Below are positions 8,877-18,076 of a DNA stretch of 64,000 nt, piece after piece. The translations under genes and the position numbers were made by a program. The stretch comes from Comamonadaceae bacterium G21597-S1 (lineage in GTDB: Bacteria > Pseudomonadota > Gammaproteobacteria > Burkholderiales > Burkholderiaceae_C), in assembly GCA_027214345.1 (NCBI GenBank), contig JAPWHR010000017.1, positions 58,878 to 122,877 of the forward strand. The letters are read 5' to 3'. Within the stretch, counting starts at the first letter, position 1. Each line of letters starts with the position of its first letter. The notes below the pieces were generated by a model that worked only from the letters and a program-made list of their open reading frames with translations, was not told the origin of the DNA and did no database searches.

Positions 8877-10124
8877 ATGTCAAATTCGCGCGCCGTTCCT
8901 GTCGTGGTGGTCCTCGTTTCGGCGTTGCTGGCGCTGCCGGCCGCAGCGGATTCCGGCCTGTTCCTGAACCTGCCGCCGGTCAAGGGCCTGTCGACCGACG
9001 AAACCCACAAGGGCTGGCTCGACATCAACAGCCTGCAGTGGGGCGTGGGGGTCGGCATCGACCGGAACGCCGGCGGAGTCGTCAGCAATCCTTCGGCCAG
9101 CAGCATCGTGTGGTCGCAGTCCCTGGACAGCACCTACCCGCAGTTGTTGCAGCGCCTGGTCGCAGCCCCGGGTGGTTCGGCGCAGTTCGATGTCGTGTCG
9201 CCATCGTCAACTAGGAGTGCCCCCTTCCTGTCGCTGTCGACCACCGGTTCGGCCGTCGACGGGCTGAGTTTCGCCAACGACTCCGTGTCGGGCTCGCTGG
9301 CCTACAGCGCCATCACGATGACCTGGGATCCTAAGGGCCTGGGCGGCACCGGCAGCGCGATATCGACGACGCTGGACCTGGCCAAGAACACCGTGTCGGG
9401 ACCAACCAGCCTGGCGCCGTCACATACAGTCGGCGGCGGCGCGTCCACGTCGGCGTCCGGCATCTACATGCGGATGGGCAGCGGCGCGTCGGCCATCGCC
9501 GGCGGCGCGACGGCTGTCGGCTACGAAAACTGGTTCGCACTCGATTCGGCCCAGGCGGGTGCCGGCCGCGGCATCAGCGTCACCGGGAGCAGGACCGAGG
9601 CCAGCGCACCGAGTTTCAGCGAGCTGACCGTGACCGGCACGGCTGGCGCAGCCTTGCCGGTCATATTCTCCGTCCTGGCCCAGGGCAGGATCATCCCTGA
9701 CGTGACGCTCGAATACGTCATGGCCGGCTCGGCCGGGCCGGTCACCTTCATGCAGATGTACCTGCAGGACGTCTACCTGAGCGGCCTGTCGATCAGCACG
9801 GGTGGCGGCGGTCCGGTGGCGTACAGCGAATCCCTGTCGTTTGGCAAGTTCTCCCAGACGGTGTGGGAGGTCAATCCCGACGGCACCCGTGGTGATGCCA
9901 GCAGCTTCGGTTACGACCTGACCAAGGGTACGCCGATGATGGCCCAGCTGGCGCCGGCGCTCGCCGGGTTCGGCGCCGGCAGCCTGTCGCCCGAGGCGGC
10001 CACGGGCGGGCCACCCGGCGCGATCACTCCGGTGCCGGAACCCGGCCAATGGGCGCTGCTGCTGGCTGGCCTTGGCTTGATGACGTCGCTCGCGCGCCGG
10101 CGCAGGACGGGTCGAAGCCGCTAG
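8877..10124 (+). CDS. PEP-CTERM exported protein with two Hcp-like domains
   Basis: A 415-aa secreted protein. It has a signal peptide at about 1-24 (hydrophobic VVVVLVSALLALPAAA) and a C-terminal PEP-CTERM anchor: VPEPGQW, a short hydrophobic helix, then RRRRTGRSR, recognised by exosortase. Between them are two units resembling the Hcp tube protein of type VI secretion. The first opens with LFLNLPPVKGLSTDETHKGW and ends near AITMTWDPKG. The second runs from about GIYMRMG to SESLSFGKFSQTVWEVNPDG. The ATG at 8877 follows AGGAG; an ATG at 8854 is less likely. No other type VI genes are in the window. The stop overlaps the stop of the convergent LysR gene. Confidence 0.75.
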   Translation: MSNSRAVPVVVVLVSALLALPAAADSGLFLNLPPVKGLSTDETHKGWLDINSLQWGVGVGIDRNAGGVVSNPSASSIVWSQSLDSTYPQLLQRLVAAPGGSAQFDVVSPSSTRSAPFLSLSTTGSAVDGLSFANDSVSGSLAYSAITMTWDPKGLGGTGSAISTTLDLAKNTVSGPTSLAPSHTVGGGASTSASGIYMRMGSGASAIAGGATAVGYENWFALDSAQAGAGRGISVTGSRTEASAPSFSELTVTGTAGAALPVIFSVLAQGRIIPDVTLEYVMAGSAGPVTFMQMYLQDVYLSGLSISTGGGGPVAYSESLSFGKFSQTVWEVNPDGTRGDASSFGYDLTKGTPMMAQLAPALAGFGAGSLSPEAATGGPPGAITPVPEPGQWALLLAGLGLMTSLARRRRTGRSR

Positions 10125-11023
10125 GACTGGTCCGCCAGCGCGCACACCGCGCGCATCGTCTCGCGCAACCACTGGTGCGCCGGGTCGGCCTGCAGCCGTG
10201 GGTGCCACATCAGCGAGACCGGGATCGCCGGCACCGCGAACGGCAGCGCGAAGCAGAACATGCCTGCGCGCATGGTGCTGGTGTGGCGCTCCGGCACGGT
10301 GGCGACGAGGTCGCTGGCGCGGGCCAGCGCCAGCGCGGCGGCGAATCCGCCGACGATGGCGACGATGTCGCGCTGCAGGCCCAGCGGTGCCAGGGCGTCG
10401 TCGACCGGGCCGGTGTCGCGGTTGCGGCGCGACACCAGCACGTGCCGCCCGCCGGCATAACGCGCGGCGTCGATCGGGCCGCGGGCCAGGGCGTGTTCGG
10501 GCCGCACGGCGCCGATGAAGCGGTCCCGGAACAAGGCCTGGACCCGGACCTCCGGGCCCATGCCTTCGCCGATCACGCCGGTCTCCATGTCCACCAGGCC
10601 CTCGCGCAGCGGCCTGCTGTCCTTGTCGATCTTCTGCACGAAACGCAGCCGCACGCCCGGTGCCTGCGCGCCGACACGCGCGAGCAGCGCGGGACCGAAG
10701 TTCTCGACGAAACCTTCGCTGGCGCGGATCGTGAAACTACGCTGCAGCTGGTCGAGCCGGGGTTTCTCGGCCGGGCGCAGCGCCGCCTCGCCGTCCTGCA
10801 CCAGCTGGCGGACCTGCTCGCGCAGCGCCAGTGCGCGCGGCGTGGCGACCATGTCGCGTCCGGCGCGCACCAGCAGCGGGTCGCCGGTGACCTCGCGCAG
10901 GCGCGCCAGCGCACGGCTCATCGCCGAGGGGCTCAGGCGCAGGCGCCGCGCCGCAGCCGCGACGCTGCCTTCGGCCAGCACGGCGTCGAGCGTGAACAAC
11001 AGGTTGAGGTCGGGCCGTGCCAT
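10121..11023 (-). CDS. LysR-family transcriptional regulator
   Basis: A 300-aa LysR regulator. The N-terminal winged helix-turn-helix (about 5-65) includes LLFTLDAVLAEGSVAAAARR and SPSAMSRALARLRE; the effector-binding domain follows. The start chosen at 11023 gives the normal family length, because the open frame upstream is GC-driven extension. It is divergent from the MFS transporter at 11167 with 143 bases between them, the usual arrangement for a LysR gene controlling its neighbour. Its last codon overlaps the stop of the PEP-CTERM gene on the other strand. The effector is unknown. Confidence 0.85.
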   Translation of the reverse strand: MARPDLNLLFTLDAVLAEGSVAAAARRLRLSPSAMSRALARLREVTGDPLLVRAGRDMVATPRALALREQVRQLVQDGEAALRPAEKPRLDQLQRSFTIRASEGFVENFGPALLARVGAQAPGVRLRFVQKIDKDSRPLREGLVDMETGVIGEGMGPEVRVQALFRDRFIGAVRPEHALARGPIDAARYAGGRHVLVSRRNRDTGPVDDALAPLGLQRDIVAIVGGFAAALALARASDLVATVPERHTSTMRAGMFCFALPFAVPAIPVSLMWHPRLQADPAHQWLRETMRAVCALADQS

Positions 11024-11166
11024 GCGCGGAACATACCACCGCGCGGGTCCGATGTGGCGTCGCGTGCACGGATGACATGCACGCCGTGCGTCTTCCGCAA
11101 CAGCGCCGCGGCCCCTATCGTTGGACCACGCTCCCACCCCGGGAGCATTTGCCAACGGAGTCCATC

Positions 11167-12654
11167 GTGCCATCGCAAAACAAACCATCCCCGGCAGCCG
11201 GCGCACAAGCGCCCGCAGCCTTGCCCACCCGGGCCCGCTGGGCCATCGCCAGCCTGTCCCTGTCCATGTTGTTGTCGGCGCTGGGCACCAGCATCGCCAA
11301 CGTCGGCCTGCCCTCGCTGGCACAGGCGTTCGGCGCACCGTTCGCCCAGGTGCAGTGGGTGGTGCTGGCCTATCTGCTGGCCATCACCACGGTCATCGTC
11401 AGCGTGGGGCGCCTGGGCGACCTGTTCGGGCGGCGCCGTCTGCTGCTCGCCGGCATCGGCGTGTTCTCGGTCGCGTCGGTGTTGTGCGCGATCGCGCCGT
11501 CGCTGGCCTGGCTGGTCGCGGCGCGTGCCGTGCAGGGGGTCGGCGCGGCCGTGATGATGGCGCTGACCATGGCCTTCGTCGGGGACGCCGTGCCCAAGGC
11601 CCGCACCGGCAGCGCCATGGGCCTGCTCGGAACCATGTCCGCCGTCGGCACCGCCATGGGCCCGTCGCTTGGCGGCCTGCTGATCGCCGGCTGGGGCTGG
11701 CCGGCGCTGTTTCTGGTCAACCTGCCGCTGGGCCTGCTGGCTATCGTGCTGGCGCGGCGTTTCCTGCCCGCGGACCCGGTGGGTGCGCGCAGCCGCAATG
11801 CCGGTTTCGATCCGCTGGGCACCGTGTTGTTGGCGCTGGCGCTGGCCGCCTATGCGTTGGCGATGACGGCAGGCGGCCGCTTCGGGCCGCTCAATCTGGG
11901 CCTGCTGCTGGCAGCGGCGGTTGGTGGCTGGTGGTTCGTGCGCACGCAGGCGCGGGTCGCCGCGCCGCTGGTGCCGCTGGCGCATTTCCGCGACCCGGCG
12001 CTGGCTGCGGGTTTCGCGATGAGCGCCCTGGTCACGACCGTGGTCATGGCCACGATGGTGGTCGGGCCGTTCTACTTGTCGCAAGCGCTGGCGCTGGACG
12101 CGGTGCGCCTCGGGCTGGCCATGTCGTGCGGTCCGCTGGCGGCGGCCCTGACCGGTGTGCCGGCCGGACGCCTGGTGGACCGGCTGGGTTCGCACCGCGT
12201 GACGGTGGCCGGGCTCGCCGCGATGGCCGCCGGTGCCGTGCTCATGGTGCTGGCGCCGCAGGCGTTGGGCGTCGCCGGTTATGTCGTGCCGCTGATGGTC
12301 ATCACGTCGGGGTATGCGGCGTTCCAGACCGCCAACAACACGACCGTCATGGGGCGGGTCGGGGCCGAACACCGCGGCGTCGTATCCGGCCTGCTCAACC
12401 TGTCGCGCAACCTGGGCCTGATCACCGGCGCCTCGGTGATGGGGGCGGTCTACAGCTTCGGTGTGGCGACGGCAACCCCGCTGTTGCACAGCGGTGCGGT
12501 GGCGTTCGGCATGCGGCTGACTTTCGGCGTTGCTGCCATGCTGGCCCTGGTGTCGCTGCTTATCGCGGCGATCGCGTGGCATCGTGCCCGTGGCAGTTCG
12601 CTGCGCAGCGCCGCCGCCGCGGTGGCCGCAGCGGCCGGCGGTTCCCGTCCGTAG
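11167..12654 (+). CDS. MFS efflux transporter, DHA2 (14-TM) type
   Basis: A 495-aa inner-membrane major facilitator protein of the EmrB/QacA drug:proton antiporter type. Many hydrophobic segments are visible, with the conserved cytoplasmic loop motif GRLGDLFGRRRLL after TM2 and the antiporter-type stretch AARAVQGVGAAVMMAL. The GTG at 11167 follows CGGAG at 11156-11160; the frame is open further upstream, but that stretch has no transporter sequence. It probably exports a toxic compound and is likely regulated by the divergent LysR gene. No membrane-fusion partner (EmrA) is adjacent, so it may act alone. Confidence 0.85.
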   Translation: MPSQNKPSPAAGAQAPAALPTRARWAIASLSLSMLLSALGTSIANVGLPSLAQAFGAPFAQVQWVVLAYLLAITTVIVSVGRLGDLFGRRRLLLAGIGVFSVASVLCAIAPSLAWLVAARAVQGVGAAVMMALTMAFVGDAVPKARTGSAMGLLGTMSAVGTAMGPSLGGLLIAGWGWPALFLVNLPLGLLAIVLARRFLPADPVGARSRNAGFDPLGTVLLALALAAYALAMTAGGRFGPLNLGLLLAAAVGGWWFVRTQARVAAPLVPLAHFRDPALAAGFAMSALVTTVVMATMVVGPFYLSQALALDAVRLGLAMSCGPLAAALTGVPAGRLVDRLGSHRVTVAGLAAMAAGAVLMVLAPQALGVAGYVVPLMVITSGYAAFQTANNTTVMGRVGAEHRGVVSGLLNLSRNLGLITGASVMGAVYSFGVATATPLLHSGAVAFGMRLTFGVAAMLALVSLLIAAIAWHRARGSSLRSAAAAVAAAAGGSRP

Positions 12655-12824
12655 GAAGCGGTCCGGCCCCGGGGCCATGTGTGCCGGTACCGCCTGCCGC
12701 CTGTCGCCACGAGTCCTGGCGCGGCAAGGTCAAGCCGCGCCGCTCGGGCGGCCTTCGCCGATGGGCGGCACAATGCCCGCGGCGCGCCGCAGCTGGACGG
12801 CGCTTCGAACCGAAGGATTTCGAC

Positions 12825-13373
12825 ATGCACCATGTTTCCCTGTTGCCGCGCTACCCCGTGCCGGCGCTGAACCTGCCATTGACCCGCGGAGGTCGCTTCG
12901 TCCTGGGCGCCAACCCGGGCAAGGCCTTCGACCTGCTGGTGTTCTACCGCGGCCTGCATTGCCCGATCTGCGCCAAGTACCTGATCGAGCTCGAGCGCCT
13001 GTCCGGGGAGTTCGGCCAGCGGGGCGTGCAACTGGTGGCGATCAGTAGCGACGACGAAGACCGGGCACGCCAGATGGTGGACAAGGTCAAGGCCAACGGT
13101 GTGTTGTTCGCCTATGGCCTGGGGCTGCGCAGCGCGCGCCAGTGGGGCTTGTACATCAGTGCCGGCCGCGGCAAGACATCGATCGGCATCGAGGAGCCTG
13201 AACTGTTCGCCGAGCCGGGCGTGTTCCTGGTGCGGCCCGACGGCACCCTGTATTACGGCGCCGTACAGACGATGCCGTTTGCGCGGCCGCAATTCCAGGA
13301 TCTGCTGGCGGCGGTGGATTTTGCCGTTGCGAAAGACTACCCGGCACGCGGTGAACACATTGCGCCGGTCTGA
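12825..13373 (+). CDS. AhpC/TSA (peroxiredoxin-like) family protein
   Basis: A 182-aa thioredoxin-fold protein with the motif FYRGLHCPIC, giving C46 and C49 in a CxxC arrangement like the redox centre of peroxiredoxin-like AhpC/TSA proteins. The VQLVAISSDDEDRARQMVDK segment and the later FLVRPDGTLYY strand fit the fold. No signal peptide is seen, so it is probably cytoplasmic and reduces peroxides or disulfides. It starts at ATG 12825 after GAAGGA. The 170-base gap from the MFS gene and the lack of coupled neighbours suggest it is transcribed alone. Confidence 0.8.
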   Translation: MHHVSLLPRYPVPALNLPLTRGGRFVLGANPGKAFDLLVFYRGLHCPICAKYLIELERLSGEFGQRGVQLVAISSDDEDRARQMVDKVKANGVLFAYGLGLRSARQWGLYISAGRGKTSIGIEEPELFAEPGVFLVRPDGTLYYGAVQTMPFARPQFQDLLAAVDFAVAKDYPARGEHIAPV

Positions 13374-13598
13374 ATCCGTGGTCGGTCATGGCATCTGATG
13401 GTGCCGGTTCGCCGGCAATAGGGGCGGCCTGCGGATAGCACCAGCTCGACTCCCGGTTGCCGTCCGTGGTGACGATGTGGTTCAAGGGCCAAGACACGAC
13501 GCGCCGCCGGTCGGCGGCTGTCATCGCGGCTGGACCTGCGGGGGAAGGGATGTGACGGCGTGTGGTAGCCATGGCGTGCGCGGCGCGGCGCGGCAGGC

Positions 13599-14246
13599 CT
13601 AGCCGGCGCCCAGGCGCCGCCGCATTTCGCTGACCGCACTGTCCACCGTCGTGAGCACGGGCAGGCCGGTGCGTTCGGCCACAGGCTTGCGGGCCCGTGC
13701 CATGCTGAACTGGGCCAGCGCGATCACCGCGCAACCCTTGTTCACCAGCCGTTCGGCCGCCGAGACGACGAGGGCATCATGGCGTGCGGTGTCGCCGGCA
13801 TTGAGCGCTGCCATTGCGTCGGCGACCAGTTCGGATTCCAGTTCCGCGCCGGCGGGAAATTCGGCCGGCATGCTGTCGAGCGTCGGAGCAAAACTGGCGA
13901 CCAGGCCGATACGCACGCCCAGGCTGGCGGCCTGGGCCACCATGGCTTCGTTGGGCTTGAGCACCGGCAGCGGGGCGTGCCGCGTCGCCACGGCGTCGAT
14001 GCAGGGCCCGAAGGCCGAGCAGGTGAACAGGATGCCGTCGCTGTGGCAGTCGACCGCGTATTGCGCCAGCCGTGCGAATCGTTCGTGCATGGACGCGTCC
14101 AGTCCGGCGGAGCTGGCGGCCAGGTCCGCGGACAGGCTGTCGTCGAGCAGGTTCATGCGCATGGCCTGCGGCCACTCGCGCGCCATCGCATCGTTGATCG
14201 GCGCCACCGAATGCGCCAGCGCATGGATGAGTGCGATCCGCGTCAT
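13599..14246 (-). CDS. Aspartate/glutamate racemase-superfamily protein
   Basis: A 215-aa member of the Asp/Glu/hydantoin racemase superfamily. The first catalytic cysteine is present (C76 in FTCSAFGPC). Where racemases normally carry the second cysteine (a CTG-type motif after the third core strand), the sequence reads VIALAQFSMARAR, with Gln in its place. It may therefore be a decarboxylase, isomerase or one-base enzyme and not a true racemase. It is the last gene of the minus-strand operon with the TRAP transporter, 40 bases after it, so it probably acts on the imported compound. Confidence 0.75.
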   Translation of the reverse strand: MTRIALIHALAHSVAPINDAMAREWPQAMRMNLLDDSLSADLAASSAGLDASMHERFARLAQYAVDCHSDGILFTCSAFGPCIDAVATRHAPLPVLKPNEAMVAQAASLGVRIGLVASFAPTLDSMPAEFPAGAELESELVADAMAALNAGDTARHDALVVSAAERLVNKGCAVIALAQFSMARARKPVAERTGLPVLTTVDSAVSEMRRRLGAG

Positions 14247-14286
14247 GGCTGCGTCCTGTTGGCAACGTGCCAACGGTTCCCCGGTT

Positions 14287-16896
14287 TCATGCCGGCCTGG
14301 CGACCGGTGCCGGTGGCTCCCGGCGGCGGCGCGCCCGTTGCATCATCACGATCAGGCCCAGCACGCCCAAGGCGGGCACGAACATCCACTCCTTGTCCGG
14401 CCGGTCCGCGGCCACCTCGACCTGGGTGATGTCGAAACCCTGCTCGATGCCGAGTTTCTCGGCCGTGGAGCCGAACTGCACCACCGCCACCTGCATCTTG
14501 TCGCCGAGCGGCATCAACTGCAGGCCGACCCGCTTGAGACGTTCGGATGCGCTGCCTTCGGCTCCGAGCGGCAGCAGCACGCCCTTCTTGATCTCCTTGC
14601 CGTCGAGGTTGATGCCTTCGATCCAGATGCGCTGGCGCGCATCGGCCGGCGCCTTGGCGATCAGTTCCGTGAGTTCGTTCGCCGGGTGCCGTTCGAACGG
14701 CGGGTAGACCATGTCCCACCAGAAGCCGGGCCGGAACAGCGTGAAGGTGACCAGCAGCAACACGATCGATTCGTACCAGCGCGAGCGGACCATGAAATAA
14801 CCTTGCGTGGCTGCCGCGAACACCAGCATCGCGACGGTGGCGCTGGCCACGGTCAGCACCAGGTGCCAGGTGCTGTCGATGCCGATCATCAGCAACTGGG
14901 TGTTGAAGATGAACAGGAAGGGCAGGATGGCGGTGCGCATGCTGTAGAAGAATGCGGTCACGCCGGTCTTGATCGGGTCGGTGCGCGCGATCGCCGCCGC
15001 CGCGAAGGACGCCAGCCCGACCGGCGGTGTCACGTCGGCCATCAGGCCGAAATAGAACACGAACAGGTGCACCGCGATCAGCGGCACCAGCAGGCCGCTC
15101 TGCGCGCCCAGTTCGACCACCACCGGCGCCATCAGCGTCGACACCACGATGTAGTTCGCCGTCGTCGGTAGGCCCATGCCCAGAATCAGGCTGATGAAGG
15201 CGACCAGCAGCAGCATCACCATCAGGTTGCCGCCCGAGAGCAGTTCGATGACCTCGGTCATGACCAGGCCGATGCCGGTCAGCGACACCGTGCCGACGAT
15301 GATGCCGGCCGCCGCCGTGGCCACGCCGATGCCGATCATGTTGCGGGCGCCCGATTCCAGGCCGGCGATCAGGTCCGCGAAACCCACCGAAAGGGCATGG
15401 CCGATGTTGCCGCGTCCGCGCAGCAGCGCCATGATCGGGCGCTGCGTCACCATGACGAAGATCATGAAGGCCGTGGCCCAGAACGCGGAGAGTGCCGGCG
15501 ACATCTGTTCGACCATCAGGCACCAGATCAGCACCACGACCGACAGCAGGTAATGCAGCCCGGACTTGAGCGTGGGGGCGGTCTCGGGCAGTTCGAACAC
15601 GGGCGCGTTGGGGTCGTCGAGTTCGAGTTCCGGCTGGCGTGAACCGATCCACAGCAGGGTCAGGTAGGACGCCAGCACGCCGATGCCGATGATGTAGATC
15701 GCGGCGTCACCCGCCACGCCCTTGATCCAGCCGATGCCGTAATACACGATGCCGGCGAGCACGATGAAGCCGGCCACCGTCATGCCGAACGACACCAGGC
15801 GCTGGCCGGCTGTGGCATTGCCGCGCCGCGGCAAACCCTGCAGGTTGGCCTTGAGCGCCTCCAGGTGCACGATGTAGAACAGCGCGATGTACGAGATGAT
15901 GGCCGGCAGGAACGCGTGCTTGATCACCTGGGTATAGGTGATGCCGACATATTCGACCATCAGGAAGGCCGCCGCGCCCATGACCGGGGGCATGATCTGG
16001 CCGTTGACCGAACTCGAGACCTCGACCGCGCCGGCCTGGTCGGGCCGGTAGCCGACCCGCTTCATCAGCGGGATCGTGAAGGTGCCGGTGGTCACGACGT
16101 TGGCGATCGACGAACCCGAGATGATGCCGGTGGCAGCCGAAGAGACGACGGCCGCCTTGGCCGGGCCGCCCCGCATGTGGCCGAGCAGCGCGAACGCGCT
16201 CTTGATGAAGTAGTTGCCGGCGCCGGCCCGGTCGAGCAGCGAGCCGAACAGCACGAACAGGAAGATGAAGCCGCTGGACACGCCGAGCGCGACGCCGAAC
16301 ACGCCTTCGGTGGTCAGCCACTGGTGCGACATGGCGCGCGAGATCGACGCGCCCTTGTGCGCGATCAGGTCCGGCATGTAGGGGCCGCCGAAGGTGTAGC
16401 CCAGGAACACGACGGCGACGATGACCATCGGCAAGCCCAGCGCGCGGCGCGTGGCCTCGAGCAGCAACACGATGCCGACCACGGCCACGACCAGGTCCTG
16501 CGTGATCGGCTGGCCGGGGCGCGTGGCCAGTTCACGGTAGAAGAAGAACAGGTAGGACGCGCAAAAGGCGCCGACCAGGGCGAACACCCAGTCCAGCACC
16601 GGCACCTGGTCGCGCCGCGATCCGGCGAAGGCCGGGTAGGCCAGGTAGGCCAGGAACACCGCGAACGCCAGGTGGATGGAGCGCGACTGGGTGTCGTTGA
16701 ACACGCCGAAATTGACGATGAACGGCAGCGGCGAGGCGATCCACAGCTGGAACAGGCTCCAGGCCAGCGCGACGCCGAGCATCAGCTTGCGAATGGCCGG
16801 CCCGGGATTGCGGCCGCCCGTGTCGGTCTCGGCCATCAACTTATTGACGTCGATGTCCTCGCCGGCTGTTGTCGCGTTGGGTTGTGTCGATGCCAT
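14287..16896 (-). CDS. TRAP transporter permease, fused 4TM/12TM subunits with DUF3394 tail
   Basis: An 869-aa membrane protein combining the small (DctQ-like) and large (DctM-like) subunits of a TRAP transporter. The N-terminal third has several membrane helices. The large part carries conserved DctM stretches such as TGIISGSSIANVVTTGTFTIP and GMGLPTTANYIVVSTLMAP. About 130 residues at the C terminus form a soluble domain (DUF3394 type) ending in a last hydrophobic helix and RARRRREPP. It works with the TAXI binding protein encoded just upstream, driven by a sodium or proton gradient. Confidence 0.92.
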   Translation of the reverse strand: MASTQPNATTAGEDIDVNKLMAETDTGGRNPGPAIRKLMLGVALAWSLFQLWIASPLPFIVNFGVFNDTQSRSIHLAFAVFLAYLAYPAFAGSRRDQVPVLDWVFALVGAFCASYLFFFYRELATRPGQPITQDLVVAVVGIVLLLEATRRALGLPMVIVAVVFLGYTFGGPYMPDLIAHKGASISRAMSHQWLTTEGVFGVALGVSSGFIFLFVLFGSLLDRAGAGNYFIKSAFALLGHMRGGPAKAAVVSSAATGIISGSSIANVVTTGTFTIPLMKRVGYRPDQAGAVEVSSSVNGQIMPPVMGAAAFLMVEYVGITYTQVIKHAFLPAIISYIALFYIVHLEALKANLQGLPRRGNATAGQRLVSFGMTVAGFIVLAGIVYYGIGWIKGVAGDAAIYIIGIGVLASYLTLLWIGSRQPELELDDPNAPVFELPETAPTLKSGLHYLLSVVVLIWCLMVEQMSPALSAFWATAFMIFVMVTQRPIMALLRGRGNIGHALSVGFADLIAGLESGARNMIGIGVATAAAGIIVGTVSLTGIGLVMTEVIELLSGGNLMVMLLLVAFISLILGMGLPTTANYIVVSTLMAPVVVELGAQSGLLVPLIAVHLFVFYFGLMADVTPPVGLASFAAAAIARTDPIKTGVTAFFYSMRTAILPFLFIFNTQLLMIGIDSTWHLVLTVASATVAMLVFAAATQGYFMVRSRWYESIVLLLVTFTLFRPGFWWDMVYPPFERHPANELTELIAKAPADARQRIWIEGINLDGKEIKKGVLLPLGAEGSASERLKRVGLQLMPLGDKMQVAVVQFGSTAEKLGIEQGFDITQVEVAADRPDKEWMFVPALGVLGLIVMMQRARRRREPPAPVARPA

Positions 16897-16951
16897 GGGC
16901 GTCCCCCGAATCGTGAATGGAATTTTTGTGTGCGTGGCGTGCCATCAAGAA

Positions 16952-17015
16952 GGGCCTGCCCGCCCGGCGCTGGTTCCAGCCGGACGAACAGGCCCCGTGC
17001 CCCGGCGGGCCGGGG
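16952..17015. promoter_or_regulatory. Two strong hairpins between the TAXI and TRAP permease genes
   Basis: The first stem pairs GGGCCTG (16952-16958) with CAGGCCC (16989-16995), with an inner GCTGG-TT-CCAGC stem. The second pairs CCCCGG (17000-17005) with CCGGGG (17010-17015). Neither is followed by a T run on the minus strand. They are more likely to stabilise or partly attenuate the transcript than to end it, keeping binding protein in excess over permease. Confidence 0.5.
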
Positions 17016-17033
17016 CGAGGTCGACCTTCCGGT

Positions 17034-18011
17034 TTACATCCAGCCTTTTTCCTTGTAGTACTTGACGGCGCCCGGATGCAGCGGTGCGGAGTTGCCGTTC
17101 TTGATCATGTCTTTCGGATCGAGATTGGCAAACGCCGGGTGCAGCTTCTTGAAGTCGTCGAAGTTCTCGAACACGGCCTTGACCAGCTCATAGACGACGG
17201 CATCCGGTGTCTTGGTCGACGAGACGAAGGTCGCCAGCACGCCATAGGTCGGCGTCGGGTTCGGGTTGCCGGCATACATGCCGCCCGGGATATTGACCTT
17301 GGCGTAATACGGAGCTCCCGCGACGATCTTGTCGACCGCTGGGCCGGTCAAGGGAACCAGCTTGGCGCCGCAGGTGGTGACCGGATCCTGGATATTGGCA
17401 GCCGGATGGCCGACACCGTAGAAGAAGCCATCGATCTTGTTGTCGCACAAGGCGGCGCCGTGTTCGTCCGCCTTGAGCTCCGAGGCCAGCGCGAAGTCGC
17501 TCATTTTCCAGCCCATGGTGGAGAGCAGTGCCTCCATCGAGGCGCGCGTGCCAGAACCGGGGTTGCCGACGTTGAAACGCTTGCCTTTGAAATCCTCGAA
17601 CTTGGTGATGTTGGCTTCCTTGCGCGCCAGCACCGTGAACGGCTCCGGGTGCACCGAGAACACTGCGCGGAGTTCCTTGAACGGGCCATCTTTCTCGAAC
17701 ACGGCCGTGCCCTTGGAGGCATGGTATTGCCAGTCGGACTGGGCCACGCCGAAGTCGAGTTCGCCGGCCTTGATGGTGTTGATGTTGAACACCGAGCCGC
17801 CGGTGGATTCGACCGAACAGCGGATGCCGTGCTTGGCGCGGTCCTTGTTCATCAGGCGGCAGATGGCGCCGCCGGCGGCGTAATAGACACCGGTCACGCC
17901 ACCGGTTCCGATGGTGACGAATTTCTGTTGCGCCACGGCCGGCGTACTGGCCAATGCGCCCGCGAATGCGGCGGCAATGGCCAGGGTCTTGAGTAGGGGC
18001 TTGTTGGACAT
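17034..18011 (-). CDS. TAXI-family TRAP transporter substrate-binding protein
   Basis: A 325-aa periplasmic binding protein of the TAXI type. A Sec signal peptide ([22 protein letters not shown], ending near residue 26) is followed by [20 protein letters not shown], the hallmark start of TAXI proteins. The ATG at 18011 follows a good AGGAGAGG ribosome-binding site. It feeds the fused TRAP permease downstream. TAXI proteins commonly bind glutamate or related carboxylates. With an aminotransferase upstream and a racemase-like gene downstream, an amino- or keto-acid substrate is plausible but unproven. Confidence 0.9.
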   Translation of the reverse strand: MSNKPLLKTLAIAAAFAGALASTPAVAQQKFVTIGTGGVTGVYYAAGGAICRLMNKDRAKHGIRCSVESTGGSVFNINTIKAGELDFGVAQSDWQYHASKGTAVFEKDGPFKELRAVFSVHPEPFTVLARKEANITKFEDFKGKRFNVGNPGSGTRASMEALLSTMGWKMSDFALASELKADEHGAALCDNKIDGFFYGVGHPAANIQDPVTTCGAKLVPLTGPAVDKIVAGAPYYAKVNIPGGMYAGNPNPTPTYGVLATFVSSTKTPDAVVYELVKAVFENFDDFKKLHPAFANLDPKDMIKNGNSAPLHPGAVKYYKEKGWM

Positions 18012-18076
18012 GGTGGGGTTCCTCTCCTGAAAAAATGGTTGGTGCATTCCTGCACGGCAAGCCGCGTCGACGTGCG

